This document shows positions 16,804-24,616 of a DNA stretch of 64,000 nt, piece after piece. How positions within the stretch are numbered: the first letter of the stretch is position 1; each line of letters opens with the position of its first letter. The notes beneath the pieces were generated by a model, which did not search any database, was not told the DNA's origin, and saw nothing but the letters and a program-made list of their open reading frames with translations. Both the position numbers and the translations under genes were made by a program. The stretch is from Lachnospiraceae bacterium (GTDB taxonomy: Bacteria > Bacillota > Clostridia > Lachnospirales > Lachnospiraceae), in the NCBI GenBank assembly GCA_017468395.1, contig JAFUIR010000015.1, positions 124,001 to 188,000 of the forward strand, given 5' to 3'.

Positions 16804-18054
16804 ATGGATAATTTTTATACAGACGCTGTTATTGCGAACATTAGAAACAGATTGAATTCCGACCACTTTGTACCGATATATGGGGGAAGCACATTCATGG
16901 AATGGGAACAGCGCGATAAAGTAAATGAATTAGAACTCCCCTATATACTTGTTAAAGACTCTATTGACTTCACTTTTGACCGCAAAGCATATCAAACCGT
17001 CAATAAAGAAGGGAATATTATTATACGACAATTCAGTACAGATATTATCCCCTTTAATCTCGAATTAAGAATGGAGATACATGCAAAATCTCAAGCACAA
17101 TGTGATGAGTTAACAAACTGCTTATTAGAATTGTACACTTCCCCCCAAGAGTTTATCGTCACCTTGCCCATGCACGAAAATGAAGAATTCCATTTTAGCA
17201 TTCATTATGATAAAGAAACCAGTGATAGCAAACAAAAAATTAGAGAGTTTAGAAATAAGCGTGTTATACAAGATGATAATATATGCATAAGTGAATTATG
17301 TTTTTACAGTATTCCTTGTGTATATTTCAATAACGAAGAAAACCGTGTTGATGTATCCAACAATCGTAGACTACAAATCAATTTATTGAAACTAGCTACA
17401 TTCTACGGAGAATGTTCAAAAAAATTATATGATTTAGACCTCACAAATTATACATGTTTAACACAAAACGGATCTTTATTCAATTTTCTGCTTCCTCAAG
17501 ATTTAAAAACACTAAAAAATTGTTATCAAAAAAATTTACCTCTTGATAAAGACTTATTTACAAAGGTGTTCAGTAAAATAATCGAATTTTATCCAAACAT
17601 ATATGATAAAGCCGTTCAAAGATGGTCTAAAAGGCAAGTCTGGGAAGACACAAGAAACTATTCTAAACTGTTTGACCAAAAGTGTAATGGAATATGCACA
17701 TTTTTGAATATACATTTTGAAGAACTAAAGGTTGTTTCGCCATCTTCTCCCGAAAACCTGCGTGCTTATATAGAATTGATGCAAACCGACAAAAACATGT
17801 CATTATCAGAAGCAATTGCAACTATAGAAGAAGAGATAATCGAGGAACGAATGAATGTAGAGATTGATACGTCAAACAGTGGTGGCGGAATTCTCAGCGG
17901 ATTAGCCCATCAAGCAATTGAAAGTCACAACATAAAAAATCATGCAGGCGATAGAACCAGACGTGATTTAATAGGGCTTTCCGGTTGTGCAAAAACACAA
18001 GGCGGCACTTGCTCAACTTGCAATCTACGTTTTAGTTGCTCAAGATATTTTTAA
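16804..18054 (+). CDS. Unrecognised 416-residue element protein with C-terminal Cys cluster
   Basis: Not assigned to any family. It is soluble and mixed alpha/beta, without a signal peptide or membrane helix. The N-terminal 200 residues are beta-rich (LPYILVKDSIDFTFDRKAY, FNLELRMEIHAKSQAQCDEL), and the middle is helical. A Ser/Gly linker (SNSGGGILSGLAHQ) leads to the last 23 residues, which hold four cysteines as C-x7-C-x2-C-x5-C (GCAKTQGGTCSTCNLRFSC). That spacing suggests bound zinc or an iron-sulfur cluster. It is the largest cargo gene apart from the replication and recombination genes, placed directly after the repressor switch, so it is the best candidate for the element's special function. 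Confidence 0.75.
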   Translation: MDNFYTDAVIANIRNRLNSDHFVPIYGGSTFMEWEQRDKVNELELPYILVKDSIDFTFDRKAYQTVNKEGNIIIRQFSTDIIPFNLELRMEIHAKSQAQCDELTNCLLELYTSPQEFIVTLPMHENEEFHFSIHYDKETSDSKQKIREFRNKRVIQDDNICISELCFYSIPCVYFNNEENRVDVSNNRRLQINLLKLATFYGECSKKLYDLDLTNYTCLTQNGSLFNFLLPQDLKTLKNCYQKNLPLDKDLFTKVFSKIIEFYPNIYDKAVQRWSKRQVWEDTRNYSKLFDQKCNGICTFLNIHFEELKVVSPSSPENLRAYIELMQTDKNMSLSEAIATIEEEIIEERMNVEIDTSNSGGGILSGLAHQAIESHNIKNHAGDRTRRDLIGLSGCAKTQGGTCSTCNLRFSCSRYF

Positions 18055-18099
18055 ACAATTCTTACACAAAAACAAACATCAATAAGGAGGTGAACTATA

Positions 18100-18237
18100 A
18101 TGGCGGTACAGAAACTATATCGTATTCAGCATTCACATGGTACAACCCACATCTATGCATATAACGAATATGATGCGGCTCAACAGTTCCAAAAAAAATA
18201 TCCTAACTATAGGATAAAAAGTATTGAAGAAGCATAA
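18100..18237 (+). CDS. 45-residue protein of unknown function
   Basis: ATG 18100 follows a perfect AAGGAGG by nine bases and the frame ends at TAA 18235-18237. The product starts MAVQKLYRIQHSHGTTHIYA and ends YPNYRIKSIEEA; it is basic with aromatic residues and no known motif. It lies 45 bp after the 416-residue gene and 69 bp before a terminator, so it is the last gene of that transcript. Codons 2-6 contain GGTACAGAAAC, identical to the host side of the attachment site. Confidence 0.7.
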   Translation: MAVQKLYRIQHSHGTTHIYAYNEYDAAQQFQKKYPNYRIKSIEEA

Positions 18238-18306
18238 TAACTATCGTCGCTCACATTGTATAAAAACAAACATCTCTTTTCATTTATTTTTATCAACAAA
18301 GATTTG

Positions 18307-18339
18307 CAGGCATAATCGCTTATGGTTATGCCTGTTTTT
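18307..18339 (+). terminator. Intrinsic terminator after the 45-residue gene
   Basis: CAGGCATAA (18307-18315) pairs with TTATGCCTG (18326-18334), followed by five T residues. Confidence 0.88.
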
Positions 18340-18363
18340 CATATAAAAATATAAAAGAAACAG

Positions 18364-18436
18364 TTTACGACCTTTCCTTTATATCATATAATATGCAATC
18401 ACACACGGAAAAAGGAAAGGAAGTCTATATGATATA
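18364..18436 (+). promoter_or_regulatory. Resolvase promoter with an 11-bp inverted repeat
   Basis: TTTACG (18364-18369), a 17-bp spacer and a perfect TATAAT (18387-18392) precede the resolvase gene. TATATCATATA (18380-18390) and its exact complement TATATGATATA (18426-18436) are 46 bp apart. One covers the -10 region and the other the start codon. They may be binding sites of the resolvase itself. Confidence 0.65.
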
Positions 18437-19019
18437 CGGATATGCAAGGTGTTCTACCAATGAAAAACTCCAAGACATAAACAGGCAAGTACGAGAACTA
18501 AAATTCAGTGGCGCTTGCGATACTTCTATTTATTTAGAATATGAAAGCGGAACAAATACAAATCGTGCCGAATTAAACAAGTTGCTTGGCATCGTACAAA
18601 AAGGTGACACTATCGTAGCCACGGAAGTAAGCCGAATCACACGTAGTACAAAACAACTATGCGACATCCTAGAATTAGCAAAGTCCAAGCAAATCAAATT
18701 GATACTAGGCACTTTTGTTGTCGATTGTTCAACAGAACTAGACCCTATGACAGAGGGTATGCTTAAAATGATGGGCGTTTTCAGCGAACTTGAAAGAAAC
18801 ATAATAAGCCAACGCGTAAAAAGCGGTATGCAAAACGCACAAAGTAAAGGCAAAAGCATTGGACGCCCCAAAACAAACACTGATACCATTCCTGCTATTT
18901 TCTACAAACACTATCCCAAATACAAGTCTGGACTAATCAATAAGAAAGAGTTTTCACGACTCTGTTCCCTCTCCTACCCCACCATCTATAAATACATAAA
19001 TTTGGTTGAGGAAAAATAA
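18429..19019 (+). CDS. Small serine recombinase (resolvase/invertase family)
   Basis: 196 residues. The catalytic domain starts MIYGYARCSTNEKLQD with the nucleophile Ser in ARCST. The family motifs EYESGTNTNRAELNKLLG, TIVATEVSRITRSTKQL and MMGVFSELERNIISQRVKSG (the E-helix) follow. A GRPK linker and a short Hin-like helix-turn-helix (FSRLCSLSYPTIYKYINL) end the protein. Such enzymes resolve dimers or invert short segments. ATG 18429 has AAAGGAAAGG upstream. It probably maintains the circular replicating form as a monomer, which fits the element's own primase-helicase (inference). Confidence 0.92.
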   Translation: MIYGYARCSTNEKLQDINRQVRELKFSGACDTSIYLEYESGTNTNRAELNKLLGIVQKGDTIVATEVSRITRSTKQLCDILELAKSKQIKLILGTFVVDCSTELDPMTEGMLKMMGVFSELERNIISQRVKSGMQNAQSKGKSIGRPKTNTDTIPAIFYKHYPKYKSGLINKKEFSRLCSLSYPTIYKYINLVEEK

Positions 19020-19070
19020 TATGAAAGTACTAATCACCTCAGCATTTATTTTTATAAAGAATTTCACACA

Positions 19071-19209
19071 TTTTTTGCTTCCACCCCTTTTTTACTCTTG
19101 TTAAAATGCACAATTTTTCAGGTTCCTTTTTGTTGCTTCTGCTATTTTTTATTAGGTTTACTATTTTTAGCCGTTTTTTGCAATTTTTTTAGTTTGTTCT
19201 GCATTTTTT
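19071..19209. repeat. Phased T-tract region, probably bent DNA
   Basis: Nine runs of five to seven T residues start at 19071, 19088, 19114, 19127, 19145, 19164, 19174, 19184 and 19204. The last four are spaced by 10, 10 and 20 bp, one or two helical turns, which favours intrinsic bending. The 360-bp gap 19020-19379 has no confident gene, so this could be an origin or recombination site. Confidence 0.5.
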
Positions 19210-19250
19210 CAACATTATATATGGGTACCAACTCAAGGAGGTATCTATAT

Positions 19251-19268
19251 ATGTATGACACAAGTTGA
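19251..19268 (+). other. Possible five-codon leader ORF
   Basis: A perfect AAGGAGG (19235-19241) lies nine bases before ATG, which opens a frame of only MYDTS before TGA. GTCTTTC and GAAAGAC downstream could pair before the next gene. It could be a leader peptide or the ruin of a gene start. Confidence 0.3.
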
Positions 19269-19379
19269 TTTTTACGAAACACAAAAGCGGAACATTTCAG
19301 ACTGTCTTTCTCCGTGCATTCTATATGCAAAATCTAAAGGCATCTAAATTTTGACTGAAAGACAAAGGATAAATGTGCC

Positions 19380-19628
19380 ATGAAAAAAACTGTACATACA
19401 AATGAATACGACAGAAATCAAACCAATAGAATGATTCTAAGAATACCTAGTATGGATTCCTATATGAATAATATCGAAAGTACAACTCCTTCACAAAAGA
19501 TGAATGTTGTTATACAGTTTCCCGAAACTTCTGAAACTTCTGATTACATCATTGATGAAGTAAAAGTTATTTTACTTGAGATATTTCAAAAAAATATGAA
19601 AGAACAATACAAAGGAGACAAATTATGA
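19380..19628 (+). CDS. 82-residue protein coupled to the integrase, unknown function
   Basis: Not recognised. The N-terminus is polar (MKKTVHTNEYDRNQTN); the rest contains VVIQFPETSET and an amphipathic helix DYIIDEVKVILLEIFQKNMK. Its stop overlaps the integrase start by four bases (ATGA), so translation is coupled. A small gene directly before a large serine recombinase is a plausible place for a recombination directionality factor, but sequence alone does not show this. Confidence 0.65.
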   Translation: MKKTVHTNEYDRNQTNRMILRIPSMDSYMNNIESTTPSQKMNVVIQFPETSETSDYIIDEVKVILLEIFQKNMKEQYKGDKL

Positions 19629-21337
19629 AACAAACAAACACTGATAAAAAAATAGCACGTATTCTTCTGCGTGTAAGTTCCAATCAGCAATTAGATGCTG
19701 ACGGGGATTTATCTACTCAAAGGCAAATTATTCTTGAACACATCAAACAACACGATGGTTGGATACTAGATGAAAAAGAATACTTTGAGGGTGGTGTCAG
19801 CGGATATAAGAATTCTGTTGCTGACAGAGATGTCCTTCAAGAAGCATTGCAAGACGCAAAAAACAATGAATATGACATTCTTGTAGTGTACAAAGATGAC
19901 CGTCTCGGTAGAAGAACGCTTGAAGTTCCTACTTACATACTCGAACTAAAACAAGCGGGTGTAGATATATATACCGTAAAAGACGGCTGGATATCTCCAA
20001 AAGGAGACGACACCTTTGCCATGGTAACTCTTGTAATGCGATATGCAAACGCAGAAAAAAGTAGCAGAGATACTGGCATGAGAGTAAAAGATACTGCCAA
20101 ACAACTAGTTAAGAAAGGGAAATTCATGGGCGGCAAAGCCCCCTACGGGTACGAGTTAGTCTATTCGGGCGAAACAAGCAAACACGGAAGACTACTTAAA
20201 CATCCTGTTATCATCCCCGAACAGGCCGAGGTTGTAAAGCATATTTTCCATTTATCTTATCATCAAGAATTTGGTTCATCTAAGATAGCCAGAATATTAA
20301 ACAACGACGAAGCATACAAAAACATGGCTCCCAATGATGTGTGGAGAGGTGGAACTATAACCAGTATTCTCACCAATCCGCTCTATGCAGGATATACATC
20401 ATACAATCGTAGAGAGCGAATCGGTGACAGAACTAACCGTTTAGACCACTCACAATGGATTCTTTCTGAGACCCCTAACCCAGCATTAGTAATAGTCCCC
20501 GAAGAACTTTGGCAAAAGGCACAGGAAAAAAGACTATTAAGGAAAGCGAAATATACCAAGTCCTTATCCAATCAAAATGTAACTGTGATTTCTCGTAACG
20601 ATGGCATGCTTTCTCTTGTTGATGTCATACACTGTGGTTATTGTGGCAGAAAAATGACAAACGGCACCAAATACAACTACTGGACTATTAAAGGTACTGG
20701 CGAACGACGTACTAGTAAAATTCCTACATACCGTTGTCCAAATGCATGGCAAGGAATTCCCCACGAAAAAAGCAAATCGCCTAGGGCGGACGAAATTGAA
20801 CCCATCATATATTCTTCCATTGCCGAATACATGGAAAAACTACAAAGCAGAGAAGATGCTTTTAATCAAATCATTATGAACAATATTGCAGAAAAGAAAC
20901 AACTGGAAACTGTTATACAATCAGAAATCAAAAAGCTCGAAAAAATACAACACCACATTTTTGTCATGGAAGATAAAATTCCAGAAGCGATTACTGGCGA
21001 GTATGCTCTTACTATCGACGAACTCAAAAGGCAAATTGATAGATATAAGGAAAAGGAATATGAACAAGAACAACTTATCTTACAGAAAAAAGAAGAACTT
21101 CAGAATGCAATTATATCAATTGCCGATTGGGAAGAAGTCAAAACAAATATCCCCACATGGCATGATATGCTTTTAAATGCCGATAATACAACCAAGCGAG
21201 TATTGGTAAACAAACTAATAGAACGAATAGATATAACCGACGAAACCGTTGTAATACGGTTTAAAATCAATTTGAATGATTTTTTTCCTCAAACCCGAAT
21301 CAGTGATGGCTTCGAGGTACAGAAACCAAGGCTATGA
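19625..21337 (+). CDS. Large serine recombinase (integrase); gene runs through attR
   Basis: 570 residues. The N-terminal catalytic domain has ARILLRVSSNQQLDADGDLS with the nucleophile in RVSS, and YKDDRLGRRTLEVPTYILEL. A recombinase domain follows (GKAPYGYELV, ITSILTNPLYAGY), then a zinc-ribbon (HCGYCGRKM and YRCPN) and a long coiled coil (about residues 400-500). These parts define the large serine integrases that join attP and attB. The last five residues, QKPRL, are encoded after the GGTAC core by host DNA. In the excised circle the frame would instead continue about 33 codons into the element's left end, ending DAYRKDEIYYE. Translation is coupled to the 82-residue gene. Confidence 0.95.
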   Translation: MKQTNTDKKIARILLRVSSNQQLDADGDLSTQRQIILEHIKQHDGWILDEKEYFEGGVSGYKNSVADRDVLQEALQDAKNNEYDILVVYKDDRLGRRTLEVPTYILELKQAGVDIYTVKDGWISPKGDDTFAMVTLVMRYANAEKSSRDTGMRVKDTAKQLVKKGKFMGGKAPYGYELVYSGETSKHGRLLKHPVIIPEQAEVVKHIFHLSYHQEFGSSKIARILNNDEAYKNMAPNDVWRGGTITSILTNPLYAGYTSYNRRERIGDRTNRLDHSQWILSETPNPALVIVPEELWQKAQEKRLLRKAKYTKSLSNQNVTVISRNDGMLSLVDVIHCGYCGRKMTNGTKYNYWTIKGTGERRTSKIPTYRCPNAWQGIPHEKSKSPRADEIEPIIYSSIAEYMEKLQSREDAFNQIIMNNIAEKKQLETVIQSEIKKLEKIQHHIFVMEDKIPEAITGEYALTIDELKRQIDRYKEKEYEQEQLILQKKEELQNAIISIADWEEVKTNIPTWHDMLLNADNTTKRVLVNKLIERIDITDETVVIRFKINLNDFFPQTRISDGFEVQKPRL

Positions 21338-21899
21338 TTTCACCATCACTTCCAGCACCGCCTACGACCAAAAATGGATTTACGGCAGAAACACCTACGA
21401 AAACATTGACGTATTAGTGGACAGTATTTTCAACAACTACCTGGCACGCCCCGGTGTGCGCCAGCCCATCTTTACTTCCTACTGCGACGGCAACCGCACC
21501 TCCTGCGACGGCTTAAGTCAGTGGGGCTCCAAATACCTTGGCGATGAGGGTTATTCCGCCATTGAAATCATCCGCTATTACTACGGCAATGATATGTATA
21601 TCGCCACTGCGGAGCAGATTTCCGGCGTTCCCTCCTCCTTCCCCGGCTACAATTTAACTGTTGGAGCCTCCGGAGACAAAGTGCGCCAAATGCAGCAGCA
21701 GTTAAACCGCATCGCAGAAAACTATCCTGCCATTCCTTCTCTTATAGCAGATGGAATTTATGGTTCACGGACAGCCGAAAGTGTGCGTACATTCCAGCGG
21801 ATTTTCGGTCTCCCCGTTACCGGCGTTGTAGATTTTGCCACCTGGTATGCCATTTCCCGCATTTATGTAGGTGTCAGCAGAATTGCGGAACCGGGCTAA
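21306..21899 (+). pseudogene. SpoIID-like/peptidoglycan-binding protein, 3' half
   Basis: The true host sequence starts after GGTAC (21316-21320) with RNQGYDFTITSS and continues the SpoIID-like domain (TYENIDVLVDSIFNNYLARP, CDGLSQWGSKYLGDEGYSA, IRYYYGND). A peptidoglycan-binding type 1 domain follows (LTVGASGDKVRQMQQQLNRI to DGIYGSRTAESVRTFQRIFG). ATG 21306, inside the integrase gene, gives MASRYRNQGYDF in this frame, but no good ribosome binding site is seen. The half has no frameshift or stop, which suggests recent insertion or selection for an excisable intact gene. Confidence 0.88.
21316..21320. other. attR core GGTAC
   Basis: The right junction between element (…GATGGCTTCGA) and host (AGAAACCAAGG…). 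It carries the same five bases as attL. The reconstructed host site is GAGTGGTACAGAAACC, in the SpoIID-like coding region. Confidence 0.8.
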
Positions 21900-21907
21900 A
21901 AAAATCC

Positions 21908-22059
21908 CTATCCGTTTATTTGCTGTAAAGAGTACAACTGTCATAGAACTTAGCGAAATAACCAAAATAAGGGCGACTTGCCACCGCATCGGAGCCCGTT
22001 TTTGGTTATTTTTGCTAATTCTATGGCGACATGTACATCAATAGCAAATAAACAGATAG
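21908..22059. repeat. Long imperfect palindrome (152 bp) between convergent genes
   Basis: A left arm of 60 bp (21908-21967, beginning CTATCCGTTTATTTGCT) pairs with 22000-22059 with few mismatches; the outer 17 bp differ at one base. The 32-base loop holds a further GGGC/GCCC stem. It separates the SpoIID-like 3' half from greA and may terminate both strands. The length and structure also fit a MITE-like element. Confidence 0.75.
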
Positions 22060-22065
22060 GAAGTT

Positions 22066-22569
22066 TTAGAAACTTCTCAGTTTATCCTGACTGTCATCAT
22101 CCGTCTTTTCAATTTTTACAATTTCCACATCATATCCTGCACCGGCACTTATTTCCACATGGACCCGGTCGCCTTCTTTGTGACCAAGAAGCGCCTTCCC
22201 AAGGGGAGAGACGTTGCTGATAAGCCCCTCCAAGGAGTTACCCCTGACAGTGGTCACTATGCGGTAGACCTCCACCGCGCCATCCTCTACGAATTTCACG
22301 GTTACCGTATTGTTTATCCCTACTTCATCGTCCTTGGAATCGTCCGAAATCACCTCTGCGGTTCGGATCATCCTCTCAAGATAGCGGATACGGCTTTCAT
22401 TCCGGTTTTTTGCTTTTTTAGCCGCATAATATTCAAAGTTTTCGCTCAAATCGCCATGGGACCTTGCTTCTTTTACATCCTCCAAAAGTCGCGGCCGTTC
22501 CACCAGTTTGCGGTGCTCGATTTCTTCCTCCATCTTTTTGATGTCGCTGGCTGTCAGTTGATTATTCAT
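22066..22569 (-). CDS. greA: Transcription elongation factor GreA family
   Basis: 167 residues. The N-terminal coiled coil (KKMEEEIEHRKLVERPRLLE, EARSHGDLSENFEYYAAKK) carries the acidic tip DLSEN that reaches the polymerase active site. The C-terminal FKBP-like domain contains SNVSPLGKALLGHKEGDRV. GreA helps arrested RNA polymerase cleave the transcript end and resume. ATG 22569 follows AAAGGAAC. It lies 11 bp after htpG on the same strand, so it may share the heat-shock transcript. The long palindrome follows its stop. Confidence 0.93.
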   Translation of the reverse strand: MNNQLTASDIKKMEEEIEHRKLVERPRLLEDVKEARSHGDLSENFEYYAAKKAKNRNESRIRYLERMIRTAEVISDDSKDDEVGINNTVTVKFVEDGAVEVYRIVTTVRGNSLEGLISNVSPLGKALLGHKEGDRVHVEISAGAGYDVEIVKIEKTDDDSQDKLRSF

Positions 22570-22580
22570 ATCCTGTTCCT

Positions 22581-24536
22581 TTAATCCTCTTTGGCAAGAA
22601 GCATCATTATATCATTGCTTCTCGCAATAAATTTAGTCATATCCTCTGCACTTAAAGGTGCATGCTGAATTTTTGCCAAATCATAAAGCTGCTCACAAAT
22701 CATCTGCACATTTTCGCTCTCCTGATGGCTGGTCACATACTCTACCAGCGGATGATTTGCATTCAGTACCAAAGTCTCTCCCTCAGCACCGAACATTCCC
22801 ATGTCCATTCCGTTTCCTGCATACATTTTCATCATGTCCTGCATGCGGCGGCTTTCTTCGGAAAGAGTAATCATTGCAGAAATTTTCTTATTTTTCAGTT
22901 TTTCCACTTTTACCTGAAGTTTTTCTTTTTTCAGGGTCTTTTTCATGATTTCGGAAATGGCTGCAGCCTGCTCTTCCATTTCTTTCTCTGCTTTTTTGGA
23001 TGTTTTTGCCTTGAAAACATCTGTCAAATCCGCATCAATTCTTTGGAACTTGATACCCTCGTTTTTTGCCTCCAACTGGGAAATGAAAGGCTGGTCAATG
23101 CTGTGAGTCAGCACCACTGCATCCATTTTTGCAGACTTAAACATATTCACATATTGGCTCTGCTGCTGCAAATCAGTTGCATAATAGATGGTTTTTTCGC
23201 TCTTTTCCTGCTCTGCATCTTCCTCGGCACCTGCATCCACTACCTGCGCTTCCACTTTATTACCGCTTTCGTCCGTAGCACTCTCTTCGGACACTTCATC
23301 AGGGTCAACCTTATTTACTTCCAGACACTCCGGCAAAGTCATGTAATTGCCGTCCAGATTTTTGAACAAAATATAATCTGTCATCTTCTCACAGAATTTA
23401 TCATCTTTCAGACAGCCATATTTAATAAAAGGACTGATATCATCCCAGTATTTCTCGTACTCTTCCTTCTCTGTCTTGCAAAGGCCGGACAATTTATCTG
23501 CCACTTTCTTGGTAATATAATCAGAGATTTTCTTTACAAATCCATCGTTTTGAAGGGCGCTTCTGGAAACGTTCAAAGGCAAATCAGGACAGTCAATGAC
23601 GCCCTTTAAGAGCATCAAAAATTCAGGGATTACCTCTTTAATGTTATCTGCAATAAACACCTGATTGTTGTAAAGTTTAATCACACCTTCAATGGACTCA
23701 TACTCCATATTAATCTTAGGGAAATACAAAATACCTTTTAAATTAAAAGGATAGTCCATATTCAAGTGAATCCAAAACAGAGGCTCTTTATAATCCTGAA
23801 ATACCTTGCGGTAAAACTCCAAATACTCTTCCCTTGTACACTCGCTGGGATTCTTGGTCCAAAGAGGTTTAGTTTCGTTCAAAACCTCAGGCTCTTTTTC
23901 CTCTCCTGCCTTGGAAAGATAAATTTCCGTAGGCATAAAGGAACAATACTTTTTAATTACCTCTCTTGCTTTATATTCATTGCAAAATTCCAGACAATCT
24001 TCGTTCAAAAACAGGGTAATGGTAGTTCCCACTTCCGCTTTTTCCCCATCTTCCATGGAAAATTCCGTGCCACCGTCACATTCCCAATGAACGGCCTTTG
24101 CGCCATCCTTATAGGAAAGTGTATCAATGTGCACCTCATCTGCCACCATAAATGCAGAATAAAATCCCAAACCGAAATGACCGATAATCTGGTCGGAATT
24201 ACTCTTGTCTTTATATTTTTCAATAAAGTCCGTAGCACCGGAAAAAGCAATCTGATTGATATACTCTTCCACCTCGTCTGCGGTCATACCAAGACCATTA
24301 TCTTTGAAAGTTAAAGTCTTTTCTTCCGGGTTTACAATAACGTCTACTCTTCCGTTAAATCCCTCCGGCAGAGTGTATTCACCCATCATGTCCAGTTTTT
24401 TCAATTTCGTAATGGCATCGCAGCCGTTGGAAATCAATTCTCTGTAAAAAATATCATGGTCGGAATACAACCACTTTTTAATAATGGGAAAAATATTTTC
24501 GCTGTTAATAGATAAACTACCTTTTTTCACTGACAT
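22581..24536 (-). CDS. htpG: Chaperone protein HtpG (Hsp90)
   Basis: 651 residues, normal length for bacterial Hsp90. The GHKL ATPase domain shows ELISNGCDAITKL, DNGLGMTADEV and GHFGLGFYSAFMVAD. The middle domain has the catalytic Arg region NVSRSALQND, and the dimerization domain ends LYDLAKIQHAPLSAEDM. The usual ELISNASDA is here ELISNGCDA, a mild variant. A charged insert (about residues 395-440, ATDESGNKVEAQVVDAGAEE) separates middle regions. A perfect CIRCE and a promoter lie upstream, so HrcA control is likely; in B. subtilis htpG lacks CIRCE, so this is a Clostridia-type arrangement. Confidence 0.96.
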   Translation of the reverse strand: MSVKKGSLSINSENIFPIIKKWLYSDHDIFYRELISNGCDAITKLKKLDMMGEYTLPEGFNGRVDVIVNPEEKTLTFKDNGLGMTADEVEEYINQIAFSGATDFIEKYKDKSNSDQIIGHFGLGFYSAFMVADEVHIDTLSYKDGAKAVHWECDGGTEFSMEDGEKAEVGTTITLFLNEDCLEFCNEYKAREVIKKYCSFMPTEIYLSKAGEEKEPEVLNETKPLWTKNPSECTREEYLEFYRKVFQDYKEPLFWIHLNMDYPFNLKGILYFPKINMEYESIEGVIKLYNNQVFIADNIKEVIPEFLMLLKGVIDCPDLPLNVSRSALQNDGFVKKISDYITKKVADKLSGLCKTEKEEYEKYWDDISPFIKYGCLKDDKFCEKMTDYILFKNLDGNYMTLPECLEVNKVDPDEVSEESATDESGNKVEAQVVDAGAEEDAEQEKSEKTIYYATDLQQQSQYVNMFKSAKMDAVVLTHSIDQPFISQLEAKNEGIKFQRIDADLTDVFKAKTSKKAEKEMEEQAAAISEIMKKTLKKEKLQVKVEKLKNKKISAMITLSEESRRMQDMMKMYAGNGMDMGMFGAEGETLVLNANHPLVEYVTSHQESENVQMICEQLYDLAKIQHAPLSAEDMTKFIARSNDIMMLLAKED

Positions 24537-24580
24537 CTAAAACACTTCCTTTTCTTTGATATATTTTTCATCTGATACTA

Positions 24581-24609
24581 AGTTTATCCCTGCCCCAAAT
24601 AAAAGTCAA
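24581..24609 (-). promoter_or_regulatory. htpG promoter
   Basis: On the minus strand TTGACT (24604-24609) and TAAACT (24581-24586) with a 17-bp spacer, just downstream of CIRCE. Confidence 0.75.
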
Positions 24610-24616
24610 TACAAAA

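Larger units (their letters stand above)
13013..21320. mobile_element. 8.3-kb serine-recombinase integrative element (satellite-like)
   Basis: The element lies between two copies of GGTAC, 8,303 bp apart, and interrupts the SpoIID-like gene. It is clearly more AT-rich than its flanks. Its genes in order are a primase-helicase, a small minus-strand gene, a repressor and divergent Cro-like gene, an unknown 416-residue protein, a 45-residue protein, a small resolvase, an 82-residue protein and the large serine integrase. I recognise no relaxase, coupling protein, type IV secretion, terminase or capsid gene. Integrase, repressor switch and primase together without structural genes fit a phage satellite or autonomously replicating island (inference). 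Confidence 0.88.

Noticed and set aside
19142-19330. 62-codon minus-strand frame in the element's gene-free region
   Set aside because: Lys/Asn-rich from the T-tracts, with no ribosome site and no conserved-looking motif.
13013-21320. Element as a conjugative transposon or full prophage
   Set aside because: No relaxase, coupling ATPase, secretion, terminase, capsid, tail or lysis gene can be recognised in 8.3 kb.
22662-23609. 315-codon frame antisense to htpG
   Set aside because: It mirrors the htpG codons; no ribosome site, no recognisable domain, Phe/His/Cys-rich composition typical of antisense frames.
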